A DNA stretch of 21,311 nt from a virus. Positions 1-7,997 of the stretch are shown here, one piece after another. The stretch's first letter is position 1; each line of letters starts with the position of its first letter. The stretch lies in the IMG/VR virus record IMGVR_UViG_3300025168_000810, positions 1 through 21,311 of that record; one strand, 5' to 3'. The notes below the pieces were generated by a model that was not told the origin of the DNA, did no database searches, and saw only the letters and a program-made list of their open reading frames with translations. The position numbers and the translations under genes were made by a program.

Positions 1-2417
1 GTAGTATGACTAAACCTTAAATATTCTGTAGCATTTTCTGATGATGTACCATTTTGAGAAGGTATAAAATAAGTTCTTCCATTTTGAAAAGCATAAGGTG
101 TGGCTGAAACCTTATATAATATTCTAGGTTTATTATCAAAACTTTCAAATTCAGTTTGTTCATCATTTGAAGAAAAAATAGCAGGTATTATAAATGTACT
201 TAAGTAATCTAATGCAGGTCTAATAAGTGTTGCAGAAAAAGGTGTTGCAGATATTTCTTCTTCTCCTGTAAATATACTTGATGTATTATTATTTGCTAAG
301 TGTTCATAATCCCCATAAGGTTCACCAATTACATTACCATAATATTTTGTATTATAATCTCCATCATCTTCAGCATATTTAAAATTAGTTTTATAATTTA
401 ATTCTAAAGCAATTAATTTAATTTGTGTTTCATCTATTTTATCTGTCCAATCGTGTGTTATATTTCTTGATGCTAATGTAGTTCCTATAGCATCTTTAAA
501 AAATACAGTATTATAAGTTTCTATGATTAAATTATTAGGATTTTCTTTATCTTCTAAAACAACCAAATTAAACATATTTATAAAACCTTTAATAAACTCC
601 CATTGACCTAAATCTCCTCTTAATGTATTTAATAATGTAGCATTAGTCATTTTGAAAAGAGTTACAGAGCCATCAATATGTGCGCCCATAACTTTTATAG
701 AATTATTACCACCTGCTGCTATTTGCAATTCTAATGTATCCCCTGTGTTTAAAGTTGCAGTAACATTACCACTTACATTATAAAGTCCTGCACCACTTGA
801 ATTACCTAATGTACCAAAAGGTCCATAAGTGTTTAATATAGTACCACTACTATTTTTATGTAACCATTGTGCTTGTGCTACAGTAGTAGAACCAACTGTT
901 GTAAAAGCTACTGCCCAAGAAAACTGATATGTAGTATTATATGCACTTGCAGTAAATTTGTCTGTAGTCATATCAAAACCAAACTCAGGAGTAAATGTAT
1001 TACTATTAAAATTTACATTAATAAAAGTTGTAGTTAATAAAACACCTGATGTAGTCATTGTTGCTTCCCCAATATGATTACTGTCATTAGGTGCATTACC
1101 TCCACCCCAATTAAAGTCCATAAATAAATCTGTAAAGTCAGGAGAATCTAGAAATTGAGATGTATAAGTAAAGGGTGTTGATTTAAATATTTCATCTAAT
1201 AAATATTTACATTGTATCCATGGTCTAAAAGCATCTTCAAATGTTTTAAGTATTATATTACCTGTGTTGTTGTCTATATTGAAATCACCTATCCAATTTA
1301 CAAAAGGATATTTTAAAACATTAGTTTTGTTTACTCCCAAAGCAGCGTCATAAGCATTAGAAGTTATTTGCAATGGTAAATCTAAAGTAATACCTACTGC
1401 ATCAGACCAACTATGTTTGATATTTGTTTTATTATAATTGTGATTTAACTCTGTTAAGTTTAAATCTTTAAATTTTTTGTTTTCTAATATGTCTTTTAAT
1501 GCTACTGATTCACTAAACAAACTAACATTATAACTGACTTCTCCTTCATTATCGTTTATATCTATTAATCTTAAATACCCTTCAAACAAAGTGTAACCAT
1601 CTTGTTTTAATATTGACTTTGTTTTACGATAAGGATTAAAATTAACATCATCTTGTGTTCTTGTTACATCAAACAAATGGTTAAATATTTTATTATTTCT
1701 TTTTGTTGCAGGAAGGTTAAAGTCCTTAGAATAACTTTGTGATTTTTCTGCTACTTTAGTGAAATTATCAATAGACAAAGTAAGGGGTATATCTTCTTCT
1801 TCATACATATCACAAATAACTTGACCATCAAATATATCTCCAAAACCTTGTGATGGTGGATTAACTGCATCTGTAATACTTACATTAGCTATAGTACAAC
1901 CACCTGCACCATTATATTCCATTACTAATATTTCTTCTGTTTGTATAGCAGTAAAAGTTACAGTATGTGTAATAGCTGAAGCAGTTGATAACGTAACATA
2001 TAATCCACCTGAAGCTGCACTACCACCTAAAGCATTATTAATAAAAGGACTACCAATGACAATATTTCCTGCACCACCTGTTGCTACTTCAATTTCTAAA
2101 TTATATAAAACCCCTATATTTAAATTTTCTACTTTTTGATAAACTCCTGCTGAACCTGAACTAAACACTAAACCATTTGCATTACCTAAAGGTGCAGTTG
2201 TTGTTGATGTTCTCCAAGTAAGCCATGCTTGTATTGGTGGTACTGCAGTTACTGCTTGTAATTCATTATATAATGTTCCTCCAGGTATTACATAACTGCT
2301 ATAAGTGTTTACCCAAAAAAAGTATGGGTCTGCAACATATTCTGATAATACAGGTACAGATGTAGTTTGATAAACTCCCTGATAATTTTGTGGGTATAAT
2401 ATTAATTGTACTGACAT
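1..2417 (-). CDS. Large tail-tip/baseplate-type structural protein, 3' end cut by window edge
   Basis: An open frame of at least 805 codons starts at the ATG at 2417, directly after the stop of the previous gene, and runs off the left edge without a stop. After a short N-terminus there is a beta-rich stretch (about residues 50-200) that resembles CBM4/9-like or galactose-binding folds. Then comes a region around residues 240-260 with 'LPATKRNN' and 'IFNHLFDV', a signature I know from large tail proteins of Bacteroidetes phages (polar FxLPATxxNNxIF pattern). A later Gly/Thr/Ser-rich jelly-roll-like segment is roughly residues 470-590. The layout suggests a baseplate or tail-tip protein with embedded carbohydrate-binding modules, so it is a receptor-binding candidate. 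The fold assignments are by eye; the family recognition is moderate and the structural role is mostly inferred from position. Confidence 0.8.
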   Translation of the reverse strand, partial: MSVQLILYPQNYQGVYQTTSVPVLSEYVADPYFFWVNTYSSYVIPGGTLYNELQAVTAVPPIQAWLTWRTSTTTAPLGNANGLVFSSGSAGVYQKVENLNIGVLYNLEIEVATGGAGNIVIGSPFINNALGGSAASGGLYVTLSTASAITHTVTFTAIQTEEILVMEYNGAGGCTIANVSITDAVNPPSQGFGDIFDGQVICDMYEEEDIPLTLSIDNFTKVAEKSQSYSKDFNLPATKRNNKIFNHLFDVTRTQDDVNFNPYRKTKSILKQDGYTLFEGYLRLIDINDNEGEVSYNVSLFSESVALKDILENKKFKDLNLTELNHNYNKTNIKHSWSDAVGITLDLPLQITSNAYDAALGVNKTNVLKYPFVNWIGDFNIDNNTGNIILKTFEDAFRPWIQCKYLLDEIFKSTPFTYTSQFLDSPDFTDLFMDFNWGGGNAPNDSNHIGEATMTTSGVLLTTTFINVNFNSNTFTPEFGFDMTTDKFTASAYNTTYQFSWAVAFTTVGSTTVAQAQWLHKNSSGTILNTYGPFGTLGNSSGAGLYNVSGNVTATLNTGDTLELQIAAGGNNSIKVMGAHIDGSVTLFKMTNATLLNTLRGDLGQWEFIKGFINMFNLVVLEDKENPNNLIIETYNTVFFKDAIGTTLASRNITHDWTDKIDETQIKLIALELNYKTNFKYAEDDGDYNTKYYGNVIGEPYGDYEHLANNNTSSIFTGEEEISATPFSATLIRPALDYLSTFIIPAIFSSNDEQTEFESFDNKPRILYKVSATPYAFQNGRTYFIPSQNGTSSENATEYLRFSHT

Positions 2418-3875
2418 TTATACTGTTTGTGTTCTTTTATTATATGTTTTTTCTAAGTCAAATGTATATTGAATTAATTTATCATTTGCTTTTGTTTTAG
2501 TAATATAATTTGATGTAGTTAATGTAACAGGTGTTACAAATTTATTAATCATACCAAAGTTAGCAATATTAGAATACGTGTCATATCCATTTAACATATA
2601 TACTTCAGTCGAATTTATTAAGTTTTCAAACCATACTGCTTCACTTTCAATCAAAAAATCTGTATTTACAGTAATTAATTGTTTTGTATTTACTCTAAAG
2701 TTTTTCTTACCACCTTTATATCCATTAATTCTGAATGTATTTCCACCCCAAGTTCCATTTTGTTGTGTATATGATGTTCTTTTTGTTTGTAATGATTTAA
2801 CTGATTTTTTATTAAATGTATAATAATCCCAAGTGCCATATTGATTCAACCAAGTAAGTCGTATTGCTTCAAAACCCTTACAAGGATTACCTATAATATT
2901 AATAGTATATTTTTGACTTATTGGCTCATCTTCATCATCAAATGCTTCTATTGTGTAATGACTTACATTAGCTTTATGTGTATCCCATATTGTACTCCAA
3001 CCATCTAAATTAGCAGGAAAAACTCCTGCAAACATTATTCTTGTATGTGCTGAATTGTTATTAATATTCCAACCACCATTTGCGCCTGTTGATAGATATT
3101 CAATAACACTACCTAAAATACTACCTGAACTATTATATAAAGTTATGTTTAAATATTTTACCATATTAATAGTAGCATCATCAGTACCCACTTGAAAACT
3201 ATTAGAACTTACATTTAAAAAGTTAAGAAAAGAAAATGTACCATAATCTGTTAATCTGGCATATTGTGTAGTAGGTGCATTAGTTAAAAAATTACATTGG
3301 TTAGAATTCATAACTAATTTTTTAAAATTTAAGTTATACCCATAATTTTTGTTTTGTAATTTTAAAACATCATCTTCATCTAAAACACCATTAAAAAATA
3401 AATACTGTTCACTATTAAGATTACTTTGTAATGTATTTACAATAGTGCTATTTAATGTATCTGTATATTCAATATTGAAACCTATTTGAAAATATTTAGC
3501 AACTTTTTTATTACAAGATAATTTATCAATTATATGTATTGGATGTGGGCTTTCTTCTGAATAATCAACACCCTGAAATTGACTAAATGAAAAACCACCA
3601 AAATCTACTCCTTCCTGTTGTGGCTCTACATAACTTTCTAAAATAGAATTTAAAGAAAAAATACCTACACCCCTGTTGTTTGGTGTTACTTTTAATGTAG
3701 CAACTAAATTAGCAGGTACAGTAAATAAACCAACTCCATCATCTATATAAACATAAGCTACAAATTTAACATTGTATTTAGTTGCAATTATTACATCTTC
3801 TTTTAATGTAAACATAATATCCTGTCCTACAGGTAAAGTATTATAAAGTGGTTGTTGTTCTATTGTTAAAGCCAT
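2418..3875 (-). CDS. Tail structural protein, 485 aa, function unassigned
   Basis: The ATG at 3875 overlaps the stop of the upstream gene as TAATG, and the stop is immediately followed by the ATG of the large tail-tip gene, so translation is probably coupled on both sides. The protein is beta-strand-rich with many aromatic, Asn and Thr residues, a single 'TWLNQYGTWDYYTF' segment near residue 340 and no enzymatic motif. I do not assign a named family. Proteins of this size lying just before the large tail protein are common in flavobacterial phages, and a distal-tail or tail-tube-adjacent role is reasonable. The C-terminus (last 80 residues) is Thr/Lys/Tyr-rich. No signal peptide or transmembrane segment is visible. 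Confidence 0.8.
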   Translation of the reverse strand: MALTIEQQPLYNTLPVGQDIMFTLKEDVIIATKYNVKFVAYVYIDDGVGLFTVPANLVATLKVTPNNRGVGIFSLNSILESYVEPQQEGVDFGGFSFSQFQGVDYSEESPHPIHIIDKLSCNKKVAKYFQIGFNIEYTDTLNSTIVNTLQSNLNSEQYLFFNGVLDEDDVLKLQNKNYGYNLNFKKLVMNSNQCNFLTNAPTTQYARLTDYGTFSFLNFLNVSSNSFQVGTDDATINMVKYLNITLYNSSGSILGSVIEYLSTGANGGWNINNNSAHTRIMFAGVFPANLDGWSTIWDTHKANVSHYTIEAFDDEDEPISQKYTINIIGNPCKGFEAIRLTWLNQYGTWDYYTFNKKSVKSLQTKRTSYTQQNGTWGGNTFRINGYKGGKKNFRVNTKQLITVNTDFLIESEAVWFENLINSTEVYMLNGYDTYSNIANFGMINKFVTPVTLTTSNYITKTKANDKLIQYTFDLEKTYNKRTQTV

Positions 3876-4408
3876 TATATTTTTCTTATATTATTTGTTA
3901 TTTCTTCTTTTATTGAAGTTAAAATTTCTTCAGGTAGTTTAGCTAAACCCAAACCTAAAGGTCTTTGAAAAAAACTTATACCTTTAATTCCATCTCTTTT
4001 TATTTTTCTACTAACTAAAAAAGCAAATGGAGAAATATATTGACCTGTTTTTTTTGACCTAGCTTTACCTAAACCTTTAGGTGCTATTCCTCTCATTCCT
4101 ATCCATTTAGAAATTATATCAATAGGTGGTCCTTTAGTAGTATATTGAAACGGACTTTGTTCTGTATTTCCACCATAAGTAATATAATCATTTATTTTTT
4201 TATTTCCTGACACTCCTTTATCTACAAATTTTCCAAAATCAGCCATATAAAATTTAACACTAAAACCTTGATTAGTTATAGAAACTTCAAATCTTAATGA
4301 ATCATACAAACTTTTAGTTACGTTTTTTTTCTTTCTAGTAAGTTGATTTCTAGACTGTTGTATTACGAACTTACCAAAAGATTCTAAGTATCGTTCTAAT
4401 GTTTTCAT
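3875..4408 (-). CDS. HK97 gp10-like neck/tail completion protein (tentative)
   Basis: A 177-aa basic protein. The N-terminus is helical ('LERYLESFGKFVIQQSRNQL'), followed by a short beta region and 'MADFGKFVDKGVSG' around residues 55-68. Near the end is a block 'PFAFLVSRKIKRDG'. A helix, then an 'FVDKGVSG' turn, then an 'AFLVSRKI' segment is the general pattern of HK97 gp10-like proteins that sit at the head-tail joint. The similarity is by eye and moderate. Both ends use TAATG overlaps with neighbours (start at 4408 on the stop of the 147-aa gene; stop on the start of the 485-aa gene), which ties it to the virion morphogenesis operon. Confidence 0.75.
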   Translation of the reverse strand: MKTLERYLESFGKFVIQQSRNQLTRKKKNVTKSLYDSLRFEVSITNQGFSVKFYMADFGKFVDKGVSGNKKINDYITYGGNTEQSPFQYTTKGPPIDIISKWIGMRGIAPKGLGKARSKKTGQYISPFAFLVSRKIKRDGIKGISFFQRPLGLGLAKLPEEILTSIKEEITNNIRKI

Positions 4409-4851
4409 TATACACTAGCTACAAATATCTCTACATCTAAAGTAGCAGCAGGATTAACCTGTAAGCTAATTAAATCAGCCATAGTACCAAAACTAGGAGA
4501 AGTGTCTGCTTCTGCTAACATAACATCTTCTGCTGCACATAATATATGCGACTGACCTGCTTTAAGTAATACTTGGTATAAAGTTGCATCCCCTACTACT
4601 GCTAATTCTAAAGTGTTTGTAGCATCTAAATTAGTTATTCTAATGTATCTAACATCTTGTCTGTCTATTTGAACTACTGAACCAAAAGAATCAGAATTAA
4701 AAGCTGCTAAAAAAGTAGTTTGTGCTATAGTACAAGTAACTATTCTTTCATAAGCATTATTAATTCCTGTTGTTGTTACTGTGTTTGTTGAACCCCTTAC
4801 GCTTCCATTCAAGACTACGGATTCGCTGATGGTTGTTGTTAAGTCTGCCAT
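4408..4851 (-). CDS. Small beta-rich virion protein
   Basis: A 147-aa protein rich in Thr, Val, Ala and Leu, with alternating hydrophobic/polar segments typical of all-beta virion proteins. The middle part ('VRYIRITNLDATNTLELAVVGD') reads like a repeating strand-turn-strand unit. It has almost no Lys and few basic residues, unlike its very Lys-rich neighbours. It could be a decoration or tail-sheath-like accessory protein; I do not recognise the family. Start ATG at 4851 is three bases after the stop of a tiny upstream frame, and its stop overlaps the next ATG (TAATG). Confidence 0.75.
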   Translation of the reverse strand: MADLTTTISESVVLNGSVRGSTNTVTTTGINNAYERIVTCTIAQTTFLAAFNSDSFGSVVQIDRQDVRYIRITNLDATNTLELAVVGDATLYQVLLKAGQSHILCAAEDVMLAEADTSPSFGTMADLISLQVNPAATLDVEIFVASV

Positions 4852-4854
4852 ATT

Positions 4855-4944
4855 TTATATTTTAATTGTTATTTTTGGTGGTATTATTTTAATTATTAGT
4901 TTACCTATCTTTATCGTATTTAATCTCTTTAGTATCTCAATCAT
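4855..4944 (-). CDS. Possible tiny ORF of 29 aa in the tail operon
   Basis: The frame starts at 4944 in an ATGA overlap with the stop codon of the 164-aa gene and ends three bases before the next ATG, so it fills the intergenic gap exactly. The peptide has a basic N-terminus (MIEILKRLNTIKIGKLIIK) followed by an Ile/Pro/Lys-rich hydrophobic stretch, and it might be membrane-active or non-functional. Its placement and start/stop coupling favour a real gene, but a 90-base open frame in AT-rich DNA can arise by chance. Confidence 0.4.
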   Translation of the reverse strand: MIEILKRLNTIKIGKLIIKIIPPKITIKI

Positions 4945-5435
4945 TGTATTGCATCCGTTGTTGATTGAGGTGCTATACAAGTGTTATATTCATTTTCTAT
5001 TATTATTGGTAAGGTAAATACCCAACCTGTTACTGAACTGTCAAACCTTTCTGTAAAAGGTTCTAAATTTATATCTCCTTCTGTAAAGTATTTTGGTAAA
5101 GCATTAACACCTTGATTAGATAATAACAAACTTTCTCCATTTTTAAATGTTCCTATAAAGTCATTACATATCTGTAAACAATCTGATAATACTTCTTGTT
5201 CATTTGATTGGTCTGGAAAAACTAAATCCATAATAAATATTTGAAAGTTTAAAGTCATTTGATGTGTACCTGCTATTGCATTAACAGGATTTATATGCAT
5301 TAAAGGAAACATTGTATTTTTTTCCAAATCAATCTCCCATATATCTCCTGTAGCTACAGTTTGTATTTGATAGTGTTGTTCCCCTAATTTTTTTAAGGTA
5401 TCTATTGTGTTGTTGTAATCTTTAAAATATGTCAT
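4941..5435 (-). CDS. Tail completion/terminator-like protein, 164 aa (tentative)
   Basis: The start ATG at 5435 overlaps the stop of the frameshifted tail chaperone frame as ATGA. The N-terminal half is helical ('NTIDTLKKLGEQHYQIQTV'), then there is 'PLMHINPVNA' and a strand-rich middle ('HQMTLNFQIFIMDLVF'), followed by a helix ('VLSDCLQICNDFIGTF') and a final strand region ('VTGWVFTLPIIIENEYNTC'). This alternation of helices and beta strands fits the small tail-terminator or head-tail joining proteins that Bacteroidetes phages encode next to the tail chaperone, but I cannot name a family. No catalytic motif is visible. Confidence 0.7.
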   Translation of the reverse strand: MTYFKDYNNTIDTLKKLGEQHYQIQTVATGDIWEIDLEKNTMFPLMHINPVNAIAGTHQMTLNFQIFIMDLVFPDQSNEQEVLSDCLQICNDFIGTFKNGESLLLSNQGVNALPKYFTEGDINLEPFTERFDSSVTGWVFTLPIIIENEYNTCIAPQSTTDAIQ

Positions 5436-6201
5436 TTTTGTACTGCTTTAGTTTCATTTAAATCTGTTTCATAAGTTAGCCAAGTCAGGCACTCATATAA
5501 ACTTAAATTAGTTATTCTTTCCAAATTAATTATTTCTCCGTTAGTTAATTTATACATTACTCCAAACCATCCCCACTTGTTTGCAAATTGTTCTCCTGCA
5601 TTTTTTTCAACATTATCTGATTCTGTTCCATTAAATACTGCTGCAAAATTATCGACAGTTCTTTTACGAAAGTCCAAAAAAAAACCAAAGAACTATTTAC
5701 ATTTTCTGCTTTCATCTTTTTAAATTTTTCTGCTCTCATTCTCAAATCACTTAATCCGTATGCTTCAATAGAATAATTTTTACCTGATTTATCTGTAATT
5801 TTTCTATAAAGTACAGCCATTAATTTTGGTAAATTATCTTCTACACCATTTTTTAAATATGTTTCAATATCAGCATACTCTCCTAATGTAATTTCTTCTA
5901 AATTAGGATGAAATCCATATTCTACACCATCTATTTCAATTATTCTTTTTAATTTATTGTTAGCACTTTCTTGTAATATAGCCAACTTTTTCATTATTAA
6001 AGCTATATCATTAATAGATAGTTCTTTAATTATTTTTTTAGGTATATCGGATAATACACTAATTGTTTCTAATGCTTCTTCTGTTTTGGTTTTTTCTTTT
6101 TTGCTTATAAGTCTTATCCATTTATTAAGAGTAACATCATTCCAACTATTAATCATAGTGTAAACACTCTCTTTACCATCTTTATTTATTTTCAATCGCA
6201 T
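5432..6201 (-). CDS. Tail assembly chaperone, -1 frameshifted long product (256 aa)
   Basis: If the ribosome slips back one base on the T TTT TTT heptamer at 5677-5683 (codons Phe174-Phe175), translation continues as L-DFRKRTVDN and then 'ANKWGWFGVMYKLTNGEI' and 'LYECLTWLTYETDLNE', ending at 5432. This C-terminus is the conserved end of Bacteroidetes phage tail chaperones, where an aromatic 'WGWF' is followed by 'YECLTWLTYE'. It has no good start of its own: the frame opens only with a TTG inside the T-run. This parallels the lambda gpG/gpGT programmed frameshift. An alternative is an assembly error, since a single extra base in the 9-base homopolymer would fuse the frames. Confidence 0.75.
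5557..6201 (-). CDS. Tail assembly chaperone, 0-frame (short) product
   Basis: 214 aa. The sequence carries the typical look of Bacteroidetes phage tail chaperones: 'LNKWIRLI', then 'LSDIPKKIIKELSINDIALI', 'EIDGVEYGFHPNLEEITLGE', 'YADIETYL' and 'PKLMAVLYRKIT', ending near 'SSLVFF'. Tail assembly chaperones help the tape-measure protein fold and recruit tube subunits. The last 40 codons after 'VFF' (positions 5676-5557) look unlike the family, while the -1 frame at the same place encodes the expected conserved C-terminal extension. Start ATG at 6201 lies in a 23-base sequence that is repeated at another start codon. The gene follows the terminase after a 142-base gap with inverted repeats. Confidence 0.85.
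   Translation of the reverse strand: MRLKINKDGKESVYTMINSWNDVTLNKWIRLISKKEKTKTEEALETISVLSDIPKKIIKELSINDIALIMKKLAILQESANNKLKRIIEIDGVEYGFHPNLEEITLGEYADIETYLKNGVEDNLPKLMAVLYRKITDKSGKNYSIEAYGLSDLRMRAEKFKKMKAENVNSSLVFFWTFVKELSIILQQYLMEQNQIMLKKMQENNLQTSGDGLE
5676..5684 (-). promoter_or_regulatory. Candidate -1 ribosomal frameshift slippery site (T9 run)
   Basis: On the coding strand the run reads GG-T9-GG. In the 0 frame it is GTT TTT TTT TGG, so the heptamer T TTT TTT lies exactly in the X XXY YYZ register. A one-base backward slip keeps both tRNA(Phe) paired and moves into the frame encoding the conserved chaperone C-terminus. No strong downstream pseudoknot was assessed. Confidence 0.7.
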
Positions 6202-6221
6202 ATTATATAATAGAATTTGTT
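6199..6221 (-). repeat. 23-base exact repeat, copy A (at tail chaperone start)
   Basis: The sequence from the start codon back through the leader is identical to 10566-10588. It contains the 12-base perfect palindrome TATTATATAATA directly before ATG and reads AACAAATTC further upstream. Outside the 23 bases the two sites diverge. Confidence 0.85.
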
Positions 6222-6260
6222 GTTTTTTAGTTTAAAATTGCTAACTTTGTTCTCGTTTTC

Positions 6261-6342
6261 ATAACGTTTTTGTTATTAAAGGTGTTATTGCTATTCATAT
6301 TATATTTGTGGTTATTTATTCTAATTTAGTAATAACACCTTT
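6261..6342 (-). terminator. Inverted repeats between terminase and tail genes
   Basis: A perfect 12-base inverted repeat has arms at 6278-6289 and 6331-6342 (AAAGGTGTTATT / AATAACACCTTT on the plus strand) around a 41-base loop; the outer arm begins one base after the TAA of the large terminase gene. A smaller hairpin with arms 6261-6265 and 6272-6276 (ATAAC/GTTAT, 6-base loop) follows. The T-run of six is on the plus-strand side; the minus-strand transcript ends in only TTT. It may be a weak or bidirectional terminator, or an mRNA processing/stability structure. Nothing is seen on the plus strand that would need terminating here. Confidence 0.5.
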
Positions 6343-6343
6343 T

Positions 6344-7654
6344 TTATTGCACAAAATATTTACCATAATTACCATCTATTTCAAAAAACATTCTCATAGA
6401 TAAAGCATCTGCATAATCAGGAGAACGACCTATAATATCCTTTACAATATCTTTAGGAATTATTTGTAATTTATTATCTTTATCTGCATCTTTTGTTCTT
6501 ACTTGCTCCAATTCTTCTATAATTTGATTTTTAACATTAACATCAGGACAATCTATACCAATTTGTGCAGTATTTACTAAGTCGGCTAGTTTATAAAAGC
6601 ATTGCGTTTTTAAGTTTTGGTAGTTTTCTCCTTTTATTGGTCTTGAATTATTTACAAATCCCCTACATCTCATATAATCTTTTACACCTCCACCTACTCC
6701 ATCTTCATCAACTATAATATTTGTTAATCTAACATTGTTTTGTTGTTGTAATAATCTAATCTCGTCTACAACCTCATTTACAGCCGATTTAAGGATACTT
6801 CTTATTTTTTTAATATGTAACCCTTCCCAATACATTATAACTGTCTTATCGCTTCCAAAACGTGCTACATCACAGCTTATGTATTTATCACCATTAATTC
6901 CTTTTTGATTAAATAAATTTAAAATAGCATCATAATGTATTAAATTATCGTTTGTAGCATCATATTCCCAATTACCAAATAGTAATCTTTGTTTACTTAA
7001 TTCATCTAATGTTTCTAATTGTGTTTTGTAATATTTAGAAATAAATTCATTATCATCTACTAAACTTTGTATAAATTTTCTATATGGTTTTTGCTTTCCT
7101 TCTTTTGATGGTCTGTAATATTGAGTGTATACCCAATTTTTAGCAGGGTTACAAGTCATTAACATCTTTGGGATTAAATTATATTCATCTAACTTATATC
7201 GTAATCTTGATGCTACTATGTTCTTGGCTTTTTCTGTTATTTGATTTGCTTCATCTATAAATGCACCTGTTATTTCTAATGAACCTAAATTATCAAAGTT
7301 CCTATCTGATGGATAAAGAAATAAATCTTTTAATAATATCTCTGACTTATTATAAAATTTTATAATATTAGAACCACCATTAAAATTATAATGTTTGTTA
7401 GCTTTTAAACCCCACGTTTCACATACTTCTAAAAATGTATTTAAGGTAGTCTTTTTCAAACTGTCTAACTTAGACCTACCCATTAAGTACCTAGTCTTTG
7501 GATATTTTAAACACATAAGTATTAACCAACTACAACCCACCCAAGACTTTCCACCACCTGCTGCTCCACCAAATAAAACTTCCGTAGTAGTTTTATCAAA
7601 TAAGTATTCTATTGCTTCTGATTGTGTTGTTGTAAATTCTGTATCAATATTCAA
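6344..7654 (-). CDS. terL: Terminase large subunit
   Basis: 436 aa, ATPase plus nuclease that packages phage DNA into the prohead through the portal. Walker A is GGAAGGGKS at residues 29-37, Walker B AFIDEA at 131-136, and a coupling motif TCNP at 167-170. The C-terminal nuclease domain shows the acidic residues expected of the RNase H-like fold: CDVARFGSDKT (D262), IIVDEDGVGGG (D316/D318) and SPDYADAL (D413/D416). Length matches phage large terminases. It starts with ATG at 7654, overlapping the 3' end of the small subunit by 11 bases, and ends immediately before an inverted repeat. Identification is firm. Confidence 0.97.
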   Translation of the reverse strand: MNIDTEFTTTQSEAIEYLFDKTTTEVLFGGAAGGGKSWVGCSWLILMCLKYPKTRYLMGRSKLDSLKKTTLNTFLEVCETWGLKANKHYNFNGGSNIIKFYNKSEILLKDLFLYPSDRNFDNLGSLEITGAFIDEANQITEKAKNIVASRLRYKLDEYNLIPKMLMTCNPAKNWVYTQYYRPSKEGKQKPYRKFIQSLVDDNEFISKYYKTQLETLDELSKQRLLFGNWEYDATNDNLIHYDAILNLFNQKGINGDKYISCDVARFGSDKTVIMYWEGLHIKKIRSILKSAVNEVVDEIRLLQQQNNVRLTNIIVDEDGVGGGVKDYMRCRGFVNNSRPIKGENYQNLKTQCFYKLADLVNTAQIGIDCPDVNVKNQIIEELEQVRTKDADKDNKLQIIPKDIVKDIIGRSPDYADALSMRMFFEIDGNYGKYFVQ

Positions 7655-7997
7655 CTCCTTTGATATTTACATTAATTTTAATTGGTTCATCTCCTGAAGT
7701 TAAATCTAATTCTGACCTTTCTACATATCCTCTTTTCTTACCCTTAGTTTTTAGAAAGAATATAGTTGCCGAAGTATTTCCATCTCCTATCTGCTTGTGT
7801 AATTGACTTTCTCCAAAGTCTAATGCTATGTTTTCAATATCTTTAACTGCCTTTGCAAATTCTTCATCTTCGTTTAACCATTTGTAATATGTTGAACGTG
7901 GAACATCTGCCTGTTTACAAGCTACTGTTACTACACCTAATGACTTTTCTAATGCTTCTAATATTGATTCCTTTTTTATGTGTCTACTTTTGTCCAT
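7644..7997 (-). CDS. terS: Terminase small subunit
   Basis: 117 aa, DNA-binding partner of the large terminase that recognises the packaging site. Residues 21-45 form a helix-turn-helix ('VACKQADVPRSTYYKWL'), followed by a helical region with 'FGESQLHKQIGDGN' and the family hallmark 'TSATIFFLKTKGKKRGY' at 75-91. This layout (N-terminal HTH for DNA recognition, then the oligomerisation segment) is that of many phage small terminases. Overlaps: its start at 7997 sits on the stop codon of the upstream glycosyltransferase and its end overlaps terL by 11 bases. Identification is strong from motif and position. Confidence 0.92.
   Translation of the reverse strand: MDKSRHIKKESILEALEKSLGVVTVACKQADVPRSTYYKWLNEDEEFAKAVKDIENIALDFGESQLHKQIGDGNTSATIFFLKTKGKKRGYVERSELDLTSGDEPIKINVNIKGVEY

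Noticed and set aside
2578-2823. Several plus-strand ORFs (also 4781-5017, 5957-6163, 7395-7697, 12054-12293, 14003-14206, 19060-19353)
   Set aside because: All overlap well-supported minus-strand genes and show no recognisable motif; transcription elsewhere is entirely minus.
5432-5677. Separate gene starting with TTG at 5677
   Set aside because: The start lies within the T-run of the chaperone, has no leader of its own, and the protein reads as the C-terminal part of the chaperone family; frameshifting explains it better.
6301-6308. Plus-strand TATATTTG resembling a promoter -7 box
   Set aside because: No TTG at the right distance upstream, no plus-strand gene downstream, and it lies in the loop of an inverted repeat.
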